A stretch of 64,000 bases of DNA from contig JAICSS010000008.1 in assembly GCA_025936755.1 (NCBI GenBank), positions 1 to 64,000 of the forward strand, in the 5' to 3' direction. This document shows positions 1 to 8,684 of this stretch, one piece after another (the stretch's first letter is position 1; every line of letters begins with the position of its first letter). The notes below the pieces were generated by a model. It was given only the letters and a program-made list of their open reading frames with translations. It did not search any database and was not told where the DNA came from. This stretch comes from Solirubrobacterales bacterium. Its GTDB lineage: Bacteria; Actinomycetota; Thermoleophilia; Solirubrobacterales; 70-9. Both the position numbers and the translations under genes were made by a program.

Positions 1-640
1 CGAAGGCGCCGCCCGGGGCGAGGAAGCTGGCAACGAAGAGGATCCCCGCCATCGGCAGCATCCAGAAGCTGAGCGCGTTGAGGCGCGGGAAGGCCATGTC
101 CGGCGCGCCGATCATCAGCGGCAGGACGTAGTTCGCGAGCCCGGCGAAGACCGGAATCACGAAGACGAAGATCATCAGCACCGCGTGGGTCGAGAAGAGG
201 CTGTTGTAGGTCGAGGCGTCGACGATCTGGGTGCCCGGCTGGGCGAGCTCGGCCCGGATCAGCATCGCCATCAGGCCGCCGATGAAGAAGAAGATGAAGG
301 TCGTGACCACGTACTGGACACCGATCACCTTGTGGTCGGTGTTGAATTTGAAGTAGTCCTTCCAGCTCCTGGCGCCGTGCTGGGAGTGGTCGTCGGGGAT
401 GGTCGGCATCCCGGCCGCCCAGCGCAGCCAGTAGTCGAAGCAGCCGAACCCGGCCAGGAAGCCGAGCGGAGCGGTGATCGCGGGCACGATCACGTGCGGG
501 TAGCCGGTCTGTTCGGTCTGGTAGGGGTCCAGCCCGGAGATCTTCCGCAGGACGACGACGAGGCCGAAGCCGAAGGCGCCGAAGGCGATGGCCCCGAGCA
601 GCCCACGCCACCAGCCTGGTCTCTTGATCGCGTCAACCAT
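1..640 (-). CDS. ctaD: cytochrome c oxidase subunit I, N-terminal part (partial)
   Basis: Haem-copper oxidase subunit I, the catalytic membrane subunit that reduces O2. Only the first ~213 codons lie in the window; the gene runs off the left edge. The read starts at an ATG preceded by GGAGAG. The COX1 core is recognisable from NTDHKVIGVQYV (about residue 100) and STHAVLMIF, which carries the first haem-ligand histidine region, followed by the helix with PLMIGAPDMAFPRLNA. Two additional hydrophobic segments (about residues 12-33 and 49-70) precede the core, giving a longer N-terminus than the usual bacterial CtaD. It lies 21 bases downstream of ctaC on the same strand, so the two are co-transcribed. 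Family assignment is firm; the role of the extension is unknown. Confidence 0.95.
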   Translation of the reverse strand, partial: MVDAIKRPGWWRGLLGAIAFGAFGFGLVVVLRKISGLDPYQTEQTGYPHVIVPAITAPLGFLAGFGCFDYWLRWAAGMPTIPDDHSQHGARSWKDYFKFNTDHKVIGVQYVVTTFIFFFIGGLMAMLIRAELAQPGTQIVDASTYNSLFSTHAVLMIFVFVIPVFAGLANYVLPLMIGAPDMAFPRLNALSFWMLPMAGILFVASFLAPGGAF

Positions 641-661
641 CAGGTCTCTCCATTATGCCTT

Positions 662-1468
662 TTACGCCCCGCCGGCCCCGAGGTCGGGGGCGTTGGTTTC
701 GCTCTGTTCTTCGACCACGCTCATCATCGGTTCCGGCAGTTTCTGGTCGAGGCCTTCGACCCATTTTTCGAATTTGCCCTTGGGCTCGACGACCACTTTC
801 GCCCGCATCGTCGCGTGGCCGAAGCCGCAGAGCTCGGTGCAGACGAGCTGGTAGGTCCCTTCCTTGTCCGGGGTGACGATCGCCGTGGTGGTGATCCCGG
901 GGACGTTGTCTTTCTTGATCCGCCACTCGGGAACCCAGAAGGAGTGGATCACGTCGAGCGCGTGCATCTTGAACTGGATCTGCTCGCCGACCGGGACATG
1001 CAGTTCCCCCTGCGAATAGGCGTATTCCTTGCCCGGGTAGGCGAAGCTCCAGGCGTACTGCTGGGAGAAGACCGAGACCGTCAGGTGGTGCGGATCCTTT
1101 GCTTCGAGTTCGTCGAGCACCTTCCAGCTGTAGCCGCCGGCGAAGAGGACGATGATCGTCGGGATCAGGGTCCAGGCGATCTCGAGGCGGGTGTTGCCGT
1201 GGATCGGCTCCCCGTCGGATTCGTCTCCCGGCTTCGCTTTGAATTTCCAAAGCGCGTAGAAGAGCATCACCACCACCAGCGAGAAGACGAACGACGAGAG
1301 GACGATCATCACGTTCAGCAGGTGGTCGATCTTCGGGGCGGCCGTGGAGGCGCCCTGGCCGTTCCAGTTGATCTGCACCATCACCACGGAGATAATCGCC
1401 GTCGAGGCGATCGTCACCAGCAGCATCTTCACTATGGGCAGGCGGCCGTACATTGGGGCGGCGGGCAT
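662..1468 (-). CDS. ctaC: cytochrome c oxidase subunit II
   Basis: Subunit II takes electrons from cytochrome c through the binuclear CuA centre. The 268-residue protein has two membrane helices (about 12-31 and 52-76) followed by an extracytoplasmic cupredoxin domain. The CuA ligands are visible: His175 in DVIHSFW, then Cys210, Glu212, Cys214, His218 and Met221 in CTELCGFGHATM. There is no fused cytochrome c domain at the C-terminus, so a separate electron donor is expected. The ATG at 1468 has no clear ribosome-binding site; a second ATG five codons in is possible. It precedes ctaD as in most actinobacteria. Confidence 0.96.
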   Translation of the reverse strand: MPAAPMYGRLPIVKMLLVTIASTAIISVVMVQINWNGQGASTAAPKIDHLLNVMIVLSSFVFSLVVVMLFYALWKFKAKPGDESDGEPIHGNTRLEIAWTLIPTIIVLFAGGYSWKVLDELEAKDPHHLTVSVFSQQYAWSFAYPGKEYAYSQGELHVPVGEQIQFKMHALDVIHSFWVPEWRIKKDNVPGITTTAIVTPDKEGTYQLVCTELCGFGHATMRAKVVVEPKGKFEKWVEGLDQKLPEPMMSVVEEQSETNAPDLGAGGA

Positions 1469-1518
1469 TCTATTGAAGCGGCGGCGGGAGGCTTTGCGGC
1501 CTCAGGTGACTCTTCGCA

Positions 1519-2862
1519 CTAGCTGCCGGGGCGGGCTAGGCCCTCCAGCTCGCCGGCGGCCGCGGCGAGGACGCCGCGGGCCACTCCCTCCCAGCTCCAG
1601 AGCCGCGCGACGGTCTCGACGAGGGCCTCGCGAGCCCGCTGCCGCTCCGCCTCGGGAAGGGCGAGCCAGCGGTCGATCCGGGCGGCGATCGCCTTCACCG
1701 CGCCCTCATCGACCGGAAACGAGGTGAGCGCGCCGGCCTCCTCCGAGAGGTCGGAGCGCAGCTGGCGCGAGACCTCGAGCATCCCGGAGTGGCCGGCCGA
1801 GATCGGCAGGGTCCCGCAGGCGGCGGCCTCGACCGCGACCATCCCGAAGGCCTCGGGAAAGGTGCTCGGCATCGCCATCGCCTCGGCCCGGGGGAAGAAG
1901 GAGGCGACCTCGTGGTGCTCGAGCCGGCCGACGAGCTCGACCGAGCCGGCCGCCGAGCGGGCCCGCTCGGCGTAGCCGGCGGGCGGGTCGGCGAGGAAGG
2001 CCGAGAGGATCGGCAGCGCTCGCTCCTCCCCGCCCTCCAGGCCCCAGCCGAGCCGGGCGACCTCGCGCGCCTCGTCGAGATCGCCGCGGTCGAGCGCCGC
2101 CAGCAGTCGCCGCAGCCCCTCCTCGTAGGCGCCGTAGCCGGCGATCTCGAGCCGCGCCCGCGGGTGGGACGCCCGGACCAGGGGCCAGGCGGCGAGCAGG
2201 AGGTCGACGCCCTTGGAGACGATCAGCTTGCCGACGAAGGCGACCAGCGGCTCGCGCTCGCCGCCGGGGCGGAACTCCTCGACGTCGACTCCGGGCGGGC
2301 CGAGCCGAGTCTTCTCCCGCAGGCCGGGGACGTCGGGCAGCGCCGCCCAGAGCGATTCGCCGGTGTGGCCGGAGCCGACGAGGACGCCGCTGGCGGCCTC
2401 CAGCCCCTCGCGGGCATAGGGCAGGAAGCGCGGGTGCGGCTTGACCGTGTACTCGAGCGCGGAGCCGTGGATCTTCGCGGCATAGGGGGCGACGCCGGCG
2501 CGGGCGAGGATCGCCGGCCCCATCACCAGGTGGTTGGCGAGGGCGAGGTCGATTCCGCCGGCGTTCGCGGCCACCTCGCGCACCGCGGCGACGTTGGCGT
2601 CGAGGTAGCGGTCGAGCTCCGCCTCGCTCAACTCGGGAAAGGCCTTGACCTCGAAGCCCTCGTAGGGGTCTTTGACGTAGACGGGCAGGAGGCCGCCGAT
2701 GTCCGGGTTGTGGATCTCCACCCCCTCGAGCCGGACCTCGCGGTCCTGGCAGAGCAGGTGCACCTCGTGCCCGAGCCGGGCCAGCGCCCGCGCCAGGTTG
2801 ACGTTGTAGATGTTGCTGCCGGTGCCACGCAGCATGTAGCCGTGAAAGACGAGGACGCGCAT
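1519..2862 (-). CDS. GT4-type glycosyltransferase
   Basis: A 447-residue GT-B fold glycosyltransferase. The N-terminal half opens with a Rossmann strand and glycine loop (MRVLVFHGYMLRGTGSNIYN). The C-terminal half has the GT4 nucleotide-sugar signature: FVGKLIVSKGVDLLL (about residue 210), then the E-x7-E-like FPEAFGMVAVEAAACG (about 340) that contacts the donor sugar. An insert of about 60 residues separates these two parts. There is no signal peptide, so it acts in the cytoplasm. Acceptor and donor cannot be read from the sequence. It sits alone behind ctaC in the same direction, 50 bases away, and is divergent from the zinc-ribbon gene. Confidence 0.85.
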   Translation of the reverse strand: MRVLVFHGYMLRGTGSNIYNVNLARALARLGHEVHLLCQDREVRLEGVEIHNPDIGGLLPVYVKDPYEGFEVKAFPELSEAELDRYLDANVAAVREVAANAGGIDLALANHLVMGPAILARAGVAPYAAKIHGSALEYTVKPHPRFLPYAREGLEAASGVLVGSGHTGESLWAALPDVPGLREKTRLGPPGVDVEEFRPGGEREPLVAFVGKLIVSKGVDLLLAAWPLVRASHPRARLEIAGYGAYEEGLRRLLAALDRGDLDEAREVARLGWGLEGGEERALPILSAFLADPPAGYAERARSAAGSVELVGRLEHHEVASFFPRAEAMAMPSTFPEAFGMVAVEAAACGTLPISAGHSGMLEVSRQLRSDLSEEAGALTSFPVDEGAVKAIAARIDRWLALPEAERQRAREALVETVARLWSWEGVARGVLAAAAGELEGLARPGS

Positions 2863-2894
2863 CGGAGCCGCCCAAATTAATAGTCTTCCCGGCG

Positions 2895-3158
2895 ATGAAC
2901 GAGAAGCAGCTCTACCGCATGCGCGCCGCGGCCTCGGGTCGAGAGGCCCTCGCCCCGACCGAGCCCGGCTCGGTCTACGTCGACCGCGAGACCGGCGAGG
3001 AGATGGCCCCGGTCGCCAAGGTCCTGCCCCTGGCCCCCTCCGCGTCCTCCCTCCCGCGCAGCCCCGAGAACCTCCGCGCCTGCCGCCGCTGCGACCAGCT
3101 GATCGGCCTCGACGTCAGCGACTGCCCTTACTGCGGTCTGCGTCAAGAAGCGCTTTAG
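2895..3158 (+). CDS. small double-CxxC zinc-ribbon protein
   Basis: An 87-residue soluble protein. The C-terminal 25 residues form a zinc ribbon with Cys63/Cys66 (CRRC) and Cys77/Cys80 (CPYC). The N-terminal 60 residues are Pro/Ala/Ser-rich and probably disordered. Such small ribbons often bind nucleic acid or a partner protein, but no specific function can be assigned. It is divergent from the glycosyltransferase gene and convergent with the membrane protein that follows; its stop codon overlaps that gene's stop. Confidence 0.7.
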   Translation: MNEKQLYRMRAAASGREALAPTEPGSVYVDRETGEEMAPVAKVLPLAPSASSLPRSPENLRACRRCDQLIGLDVSDCPYCGLRQEAL

Positions 3159-3322
3159 TCGAACCTCCCCTTTCGCGCTTCCCACCAAATCCCTACGGCG
3201 AGGCAGGCGAAGGAAGCGAAGTAGAAGACCGCCATGCTTCCCCCTGCTAGGGAAGTGACTCCTAGCGTGACCGCCACCATCATGGCAATGGTCGGTCCTT
3301 GTTCTCGGACAAAAGCCTTCAT
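3155..3322 (-). CDS. small membrane protein, unknown
   Basis: About 55 residues starting MKAFVREQG, with two hydrophobic segments (about 12-28 and 31-46) and a basic C-terminus. I chose the ATG at 3322 rather than an upstream start because it forms an ATGA overlap with the stop of the preceding membrane-protein gene, the usual sign of translational coupling. No family is recognised. Its stop overlaps the convergent zinc-ribbon gene. Confidence 0.55.
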   Translation of the reverse strand: MKAFVREQGPTIAMMVAVTLGVTSLAGGSMAVFYFASFACLAVGIWWEARKGRFD

Positions 3323-3615
3323 AGGCTCGATATTACCTGGACGGCCAGCGCTAGGCAATACACGACAGCGCCAAAGCAGAACCCCGCCATGGTTCCCAAA
3401 CTCATCGCCCGCTCTCGCTTTGCGGAAGGCGCTTTGACTTTCATGACCCCACCGAGCATCCCGCCTGCACCGGCAAGAGCGATGAGGTGCCCTAAGCCGA
3501 TCTTGCTTGGAATCGGATCTTCCACTTCCGGGAGCCCCAGAGCCTGTGCGAGGAGAAGCGCCACAAAAAGCATCGCGCCGATGCTGCCGAGCAAGAACGC
3601 ACGCGTGGTGCGCAA
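3319..3615 (-). CDS. small membrane protein, unknown
   Basis: A 98-residue protein with three likely membrane helices (about 6-26, 42-58 and 72-94) and a short charged loop KVKAPSAKRER between helices 2 and 3. The upstream-most start is a TTG with no obvious ribosome-binding site, so the true start is uncertain. It overlaps the next membrane-protein gene by four bases (ATGA). The local sequence looks somewhat less GC-biased than neighbouring genes. No function can be assigned. Confidence 0.55.
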   Translation of the reverse strand: MRTTRAFLLGSIGAMLFVALLLAQALGLPEVEDPIPSKIGLGHLIALAGAGGMLGGVMKVKAPSAKRERAMSLGTMAGFCFGAVVYCLALAVQVISSL

Positions 3616-3641
3616 AGGGGAAATTCTCAGCGCCTAAAGCG

Positions 3642-4400
3642 TTACGGCTTCTTGACGAGCGTGGCCGTATAGAGCAACCGCGCGTCGGAGTAGTAGCAGC
3701 CGTAGGTCTTGGTCTTGCCGACGCCCTGCTGCGGGTGGCCGCCCTGGATGTCTTCCTTGGAGATGCAGTGGTCGGGCAGGCGGCTGCCGCGCCAGGTGTT
3801 TTCGCCGGAGAGGTTGAGGGCGAACATCGGCGCCCAGGTGGGGATCGTCAGCGCCACGACCTGGCCCTTGAGGACCGTGAGCGGATGGTCGAGGGCGAAG
3901 ATCGGGGTGCTGCCGAAGTAGGGGTCGAGGACCTCGATCGGGCTCTGGCGCACCAGTTTGTACTGCGGCGGCTTGACGCCTTCGACCGGGCGCAGGATGC
4001 CGATCCGGGCCTCGGCCGGGGTGCCGAAGAAGTCGTTGAAGAAGCCCACCTCGTCGGTGGTCGTTTTCGTTTCCTGCGTCGAGGGCTTGGCCAGGGTGAT
4101 CGACCAGGCGACGATTTTCCCTTCGAAGGGCGCCTCGAAGGGCCGGGCGACCCCGTCGGCGATCGACTGGAAGCCGGTGATGTGCCCCTCGACCCGGCAT
4201 TCGCTGATCGGGACGTTGTTGACGACCTTGCCCGGGCATGAGGCCGGCGGCGTTTCCGGGGTCTGACCGAGGACGACGACGCGCAGGGGCGCCGAGTCGG
4301 CCTGCCGCGGGACGATCGCGACCAGCGCCGCCAGCAGCGCGGCAGCGCCGAGCAGCGCCAGGAGGCGCCGGGAGGTGGTCTTGGTCTCTGCGTGGGCCAT
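3642..4400 (-). CDS. exported protein with N-terminal signal anchor, unknown
   Basis: A 252-residue protein read from ATG at 4400 (MAHAETKTTSRR); an in-frame longer reading begins 49 codons upstream but its Arg/Pro-rich start looks non-genic. A hydrophobic stretch at about 12-30 is a signal peptide or anchor. The rest is a soluble, probably beta-rich extracytoplasmic domain. Cysteines are few: SCPGK and SECRVEG near the front, HCISKED and YGCYYSD near the end, suggesting two disulfides. I do not recognise a characterised family. It is transcribed alone, divergent from the amidase operon. Confidence 0.7.
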   Translation of the reverse strand: MAHAETKTTSRRLLALLGAAALLAALVAIVPRQADSAPLRVVVLGQTPETPPASCPGKVVNNVPISECRVEGHITGFQSIADGVARPFEAPFEGKIVAWSITLAKPSTQETKTTTDEVGFFNDFFGTPAEARIGILRPVEGVKPPQYKLVRQSPIEVLDPYFGSTPIFALDHPLTVLKGQVVALTIPTWAPMFALNLSGENTWRGSRLPDHCISKEDIQGGHPQQGVGKTKTYGCYYSDARLLYTATLVKKP

Positions 4401-4537
4401 TGCTGAGGCAAACACGGGGCTCGGAGCCCAGTTGCGGCGCCAATCTTGCCGTCCGGGCCGGCTGGATGCGGCGCTGCGGGGGCGTTTGCACGATCCCGGC
4501 CAGACGGAGCCCCCTCCCAGGTAGGGTTCGGCGCCGG

Positions 4538-4741
4538 ATGGACGCACCGAACGCCAGCGACGATTTCATCCCGGCCGGCCTCGCCGCCTACGGGATCGAG
4601 GCCGACGAGATCGAGCTGGCCGTGATCGGCGCCGCCCACCAGACCTTCTGGCCGCCGATCCTCGAGCTGCTGCAGCTCGACACCAGCCAGGTGCCGGTCG
4701 AGCGCAACCCCGACCTCTCGCAGGCGCCGCCGAGCCGATGA
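4538..4741 (+). CDS. GatC/AtzG-like small amidase partner
   Basis: A 67-residue protein starting MDAPNASDDF and ending in DLSQAPPSR. Its stop overlaps the start of the amidase gene (ATGA), so the two are translationally coupled. Small helical proteins of this kind (GatC, and AtzG of the DUF4089/AtzG-like group) wrap around amidase-signature enzymes and form obligate complexes. The length, the helical ELAVIGAAHQTFWPPILELLQL-type region and the DLS-rich tail fit that group. No GatB lies nearby, so this is not a classic GatCAB set. The partner role is inferred from family resemblance and gene coupling. Confidence 0.65.
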   Translation: MDAPNASDDFIPAGLAAYGIEADEIELAVIGAAHQTFWPPILELLQLDTSQVPVERNPDLSQAPPSR

Positions 4742-6111
4742 GCGAGCCGCTCGACCTCTCGCTGCGGGAGCAGGCGGCGGCGATCGCCGGCGGCGAGGTC
4801 GACGCCGGCGAGCTGCTGCAGGCGTGCCTGGCGGGGATCGAGGAGCGGAACCCGGCGCTGAACGCCGTCGTCGAGACCTTCCCGGAGCGCTCGCGGGAAA
4901 TGCTTGCGGCGGCTCCCCGCGGCCCGCTGCACGGGGTCCCGGTCGTGATCAAGGACGAGTGGCCGTTGCCCTGGCGGGCGCAGCGGTTCGGGGCCGCGGA
5001 GATGCTGGCGCAGACGGCTCCCGGCGAGTCCGGCCCGTACCGCGCCCTGCGCGACGCCGGCGCGGTCGTCGTCGGCGTCGGCAACATGCACGAGCTAGGC
5101 GCCAGCAGCACCGGCAACATCTCCGTCTACGGCCCCGCCCGCAACCCCTGGAACGCCGAGCGCTGCCCGGGCGGCTCCTCCAGCGGCCCCGCCGCCGCCG
5201 TAGCGGCGCGCCTGGTCGCCGGCGCGGTCGGCGCCGACGGCGTCGGCTCGATCCGCTACCCCGCCGCCTACTGCGGCCTCACCGGCCTCAAGCCGACCTT
5301 CGGCCGCGCGGCGATGGCCGGCCATCACATGGCCGGGATCTCGACCACGATCGTCTCCGGCGCCCTCTGCGCCGACGCCGCCGACTGCCGCCTGCTCGAC
5401 TCGGTCCTCTTCGGCGAGGAGCTGAGGGCGGGCACGCCCGAGGGCCTGCGGATCGGCATCGTCCGCAGCGAGGTCTCCGAAGACGTGGCCCCGGCGGTCG
5501 GCGGGGCCTGCGAGGGGGCGATCGAGGAGCTGCGGCGCGAGAGCGGGGGCACGGTGCGGGAGATCGAGCTGCCCGAACTGGCGGCGGCGACGCTGGCGAC
5601 GGTGCTGATCGCCAACAGCGAGAGCCTCGGCGGCGTCTCCGTCGAGCGGCTGAACCACCTCGACCCGGAGTTGAGCCCGATCGGCCGCGGCCTACTCAAG
5701 TACCGGGTGCTGCTGCCGGCGATAGCGACGATCAAGGCGGAGCAGGTGCGGACGCTGGCGCGCCGCACCCTGGCCAGGGTCTTCGAGGAGGTCGACGTGA
5801 TCGCCTGGCCGACCGTGCCGGCGGTGGCGCCGCCCCTGGAGGCGCCGCTGGTCGAGCTGCCGAGCGGGGCCCTCACCGCCGACGAAGCCAACGTCCGCGG
5901 CGGCGCCCTCGCCAACCTCACCGGCATCCCCGCGATCAGCGTCCCCGTCGGCTCCTCCGAGGGGCTGCCGATCGGCCTGCAGCTGCAGGCCGCCTGGGGG
6001 CAGGACGAGCTGCTGCTCGACGCCGCCGAGGCGCTGGAGCGGGCCAACGGCCGCCGCTGGGTCGAGGCGCTGCCGCCGGCCGCGCGCGGCGCCGAGACGC
6101 TGGAGGCATAG
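4738..6111 (+). CDS. amidase-signature family hydrolase
   Basis: A 457-residue amidase-signature enzyme. The Ser-cisSer-Lys triad is present: Lys72 in HGVPVVIKDE, the cis-Ser in GGSSSG (147-149) and nucleophile Ser171 in ADGVGSIRYPA. The sequence after it, YCGLTGLKPTFGR, is the standard family continuation. Substrate is not determinable; relatives include AtzE (1-carboxybiuret hydrolase), GatA and many broad amidases. The coupled AtzG/GatC-like gene just upstream favours an AtzE-like heteromer. It is followed two bases later by an ABC transporter, which may move its substrate or be unrelated. Confidence 0.88.
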   Translation: MSEPLDLSLREQAAAIAGGEVDAGELLQACLAGIEERNPALNAVVETFPERSREMLAAAPRGPLHGVPVVIKDEWPLPWRAQRFGAAEMLAQTAPGESGPYRALRDAGAVVVGVGNMHELGASSTGNISVYGPARNPWNAERCPGGSSSGPAAAVAARLVAGAVGADGVGSIRYPAAYCGLTGLKPTFGRAAMAGHHMAGISTTIVSGALCADAADCRLLDSVLFGEELRAGTPEGLRIGIVRSEVSEDVAPAVGGACEGAIEELRRESGGTVREIELPELAAATLATVLIANSESLGGVSVERLNHLDPELSPIGRGLLKYRVLLPAIATIKAEQVRTLARRTLARVFEEVDVIAWPTVPAVAPPLEAPLVELPSGALTADEANVRGGALANLTGIPAISVPVGSSEGLPIGLQLQAAWGQDELLLDAAEALERANGRRWVEALPPAARGAETLEA

Positions 6112-6112
6112 C

Positions 6113-7084
6113 GTGGCGGCGATCGAGGTCGCGGGGCTCGAACGCTCCTTCGGCGAGGTCCTGGCCGTGCGGGGGATCGACCTGCGGGTCGCCGAGGGCG
6201 AGATCTACGGCTTCCTCGGCCCCAACGGCGCCGGCAAGACGACGACCGTGCGGATGCTGACGACGCTGCTGCTGCCGAGCGGGGGCCGCGCCAGCGTCGC
6301 CGGGCACGACGTGGTCGCCGAGGCGCGGCGGGTGCGCGCCTCGATCGGCGTCGCCCTGCAGGAAGCGGCGCTCGACCCGCTGATGACCGGCCGCGAGCTG
6401 ATCCGCCTGCAGGCGACGCTGCAGGGCCTGCCGCCGGCCGCCGGCCGCCGGCGCGCCGACGCGCTGCTGGAACGGGTCGACCTGGCCGGCGCCGCCGACC
6501 GCCGCGTCGGCGGCTACTCGGGCGGGATGAAGCGGCGCCTCGACCTTGCCGCCGCTCTCGTCCACGAACCGAGCGTCCTCTTCCTCGACGAGCCGACCAC
6601 CGGCCTCGATCCCGTCAGCCGCAAAACCATCTGGGAGGAGGTGCGGGCGCTGAACGAAGACGGGACCACCGTCTTCCTCACCACCCAGTACCTGGAGGAG
6701 GCCGACCAGCTGGCCGACAACGTCGGGATCATCGACAGCGGCCGGATCGTCGCCGAGGGCACGCCCGAATCGCTCAAGGACGAAATCGGCGACCCGCACG
6801 TCGAGCTGCTGATCAGCGAGGGCGAAGCGGCGGAGGCCGAGCGGGTCTGCGCCGAGATCGGCCGCCTGCTGCCGCCGAAGGACGGCAAGCGGGTCCTGGT
6901 GGAGGTCGAGAACGGCGCCGCCGACATCCCCCGCGTCGTCCGCGCTCTCGACGAGGCCGGGATCGCGGTCGAGTCGCTGGAGCTGGTGCGCCCGACCCTC
7001 GACGACGTCTTCGTCGATAAGACCGGCCACCACCTCGAAAAGGAGGAGAGCGAGGACGGCGGCGAGGAGCCGGTGCCCGCATGA
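6113..7084 (+). CDS. ABC exporter ATPase, DrrA type
   Basis: A 323-residue ATP-binding subunit starting at GTG one base after the amidase stop. It has Walker A (GPNGAGKTTT), signature (YSGGMKRRLDLA), Walker B (SVLFLDEPTTGLDP) and the H-loop region replaced by TTQYLEEADQLAD, which is typical of DrrA/CcmA-like drug or lipid exporters. The C-terminal ~90 residues form the DUF4162-like accessory domain and end in a Glu/Asp-rich tail. It overlaps the next permease gene by four bases (ATGA). Substrate unknown. Confidence 0.93.
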   Translation: MAAIEVAGLERSFGEVLAVRGIDLRVAEGEIYGFLGPNGAGKTTTVRMLTTLLLPSGGRASVAGHDVVAEARRVRASIGVALQEAALDPLMTGRELIRLQATLQGLPPAAGRRRADALLERVDLAGAADRRVGGYSGGMKRRLDLAAALVHEPSVLFLDEPTTGLDPVSRKTIWEEVRALNEDGTTVFLTTQYLEEADQLADNVGIIDSGRIVAEGTPESLKDEIGDPHVELLISEGEAAEAERVCAEIGRLLPPKDGKRVLVEVENGAADIPRVVRALDEAGIAVESLELVRPTLDDVFVDKTGHHLEKEESEDGGEEPVPA

Positions 7085-7866
7085 GCGAGCTGACCAGGAG
7101 CGGAAGGGTGGTGCGGGCGCTGGGCGCGCGCTCGATCCGCCAGACCTTCCGCCGGCCGCAGTTGCTGGCGCCGATCGTCGTCTTCCCCACCCTGCTGCTG
7201 GCGATCCAGACCGGCGGCGCCGGCGCCAGCATCGAACTGCCCGGCTTCCCGCCGGTTCAGAGCTTTCTCCAGTTCATGCTGGCCGGCTCGATGATGCAGT
7301 CGATGATGCTGGCCGGCAACAGCGGCGGCATCGCCTTCGCCGTCGACATCGAGATGGGCTTCACCGACCGCCTCTTCGCGGCGCCGATCCCCCGCTTCGC
7401 GATCGTCCTCGGGCGCCTGGCCGGGACGGCGGCGCTGGGACTCTTCGCCTCGCTGTGGTTCCTGGCGATCGGCCTGATCTTCGGCGCCCACATCGAGGGC
7501 GGGGTGCCCGGCGCCCTGCTGGCGATCCTGCTGGTAACCGCCTCGGCCCTGGCGGTCGGCGGAATCGGCGCCGCGATCGCCCTGCGCACCGGCAGCGCCA
7601 GCGTCGTCCAGGGCCTCTTCCCGCTCGTCCTCGTCGTCCTCTTCCTCTCCTCGGCCTTCTTCCCGCAGGAACTGATGATCGAGCCGGCGAAGACGATCGC
7701 CGAGTACAACCCCCTCAGCTTCATCGTCGAAGGTGTGCGCGAGCCGATCATCTCCGGCATCGACGCCACCCACACCCTGGAGGCCGTGGCGGCGATCCTC
7801 GGCATCGTCGTTCTCGGGCTCGTACTCAGCTCCCGCGCCCTGCGACACCGGCTGCGGGTGGGCTGA
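7081..7866 (+). CDS. ABC-2 type permease
   Basis: A 261-residue integral membrane protein with six likely helices and the ABC-2 permease loop NSGGIAFAVDIEMGFTDRLFAAPIPR, which contacts the ATPase. A characteristic late feature is the AEYNPLSFIVEGVR segment. It overlaps the ATPase gene (ATGA) and shares one base with the second permease gene (TGATG), so the three are made together and probably form a heterodimeric DrrAB-like exporter. Confidence 0.9.
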   Translation: MSELTRSGRVVRALGARSIRQTFRRPQLLAPIVVFPTLLLAIQTGGAGASIELPGFPPVQSFLQFMLAGSMMQSMMLAGNSGGIAFAVDIEMGFTDRLFAAPIPRFAIVLGRLAGTAALGLFASLWFLAIGLIFGAHIEGGVPGALLAILLVTASALAVGGIGAAIALRTGSASVVQGLFPLVLVVLFLSSAFFPQELMIEPAKTIAEYNPLSFIVEGVREPIISGIDATHTLEAVAAILGIVVLGLVLSSRALRHRLRVG

Positions 7867-8684
7867 TGGAGGCGGCGGCGATCACGGCGACCGCGAAGAC
7901 CCAGGCGCCGCCGCCGGCATGGCGCGCGAACCTGGCGACGATCGCCGCTCTGACGGCGCGGGCGAAGAACGAGCTGGTGCGGGTGCCTGGAGCTGCGATC
8001 CCAGGGGTCCTGGCGCCGACGATCTTCTTCCTCGGCCTGAACGGGGTCTTCGGCGCGCTGACGCAGCTGCAGGGCTTCGAAACCGGCTCCTATGAGAGCT
8101 TCATCGTTCCGGTCAGCATGCTGCAGGGGGCCGGCTTCACCGGCGCCGCAGCGGGGGTCAACCTGGCCCGCGACTACGAAGGGGGGTGGGTCGACCGCCT
8201 GCTCGTCTCCCCCGCTCCGCGCTGGGTCCTGCTTGCCGGCAACGTGCTTGCGGCCAGCGCCCGCTCGCTGATCCCGGCGACCTTCGTGCTGGGGATCGCC
8301 TTCGCGATCGGCGCCGAATGGCCCGGGCTCGACGGGCTGGTCATCTGTTACCTGATGGTCGCCGCGACGGCCGCTGCCGCCGCCTGCTGGGGATCGATGC
8401 TGGCGCTCCACTTCAAGAGCCAGTCGGCGGCGCCGCTGATGCAGGCCGGGACGATGGCGCTGATTCTCTTCACCCCCGCCTACGCGCCGCTGGCGCTGCT
8501 GCAGCCCTGGCTGGAGAAGGTCGCCAACGTCAACCCGCTCACCCAGGTGCTGGAAGCGGCCCGGCAGGGATTCGTCGGCAGCGTCACCTGGGCAGATACG
8601 TGGCCGGGAATCGTCGCCCTCGCGGGGTTGCTGGCGCTCCTGGGCTCGCTGGCGCTGCGCGAGATGCGCCGCACCAATGTCTGA
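7866..8684 (+). CDS. ABC-2 type permease, second subunit
   Basis: A 272-residue paralogue-like permease with six predicted helices, the cytoplasmic loop NLARDYEGGWVDRLLVSPAPR and the typical NVNPLTQVLEAARQGF motif before the last helix. The N-terminal ~25 residues are Ala/Pro-rich. It is coupled to the preceding permease by a one-base overlap and overlaps the following hydrolase gene by eight bases, showing one compact transcript from about 4.5 to 9.85 kb. Confidence 0.9.
   Translation: MEAAAITATAKTQAPPPAWRANLATIAALTARAKNELVRVPGAAIPGVLAPTIFFLGLNGVFGALTQLQGFETGSYESFIVPVSMLQGAGFTGAAAGVNLARDYEGGWVDRLLVSPAPRWVLLAGNVLAASARSLIPATFVLGIAFAIGAEWPGLDGLVICYLMVAATAAAAACWGSMLALHFKSQSAAPLMQAGTMALILFTPAYAPLALLQPWLEKVANVNPLTQVLEAARQGFVGSVTWADTWPGIVALAGLLALLGSLALREMRRTNV

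Noticed and set aside
3642-4547. Longer start of the exported protein at 4547
   Set aside because: The first 49 residues are Arg/Pro/Gly-rich and would place the signal helix internally; ATG 4400 puts it at the N-terminus.
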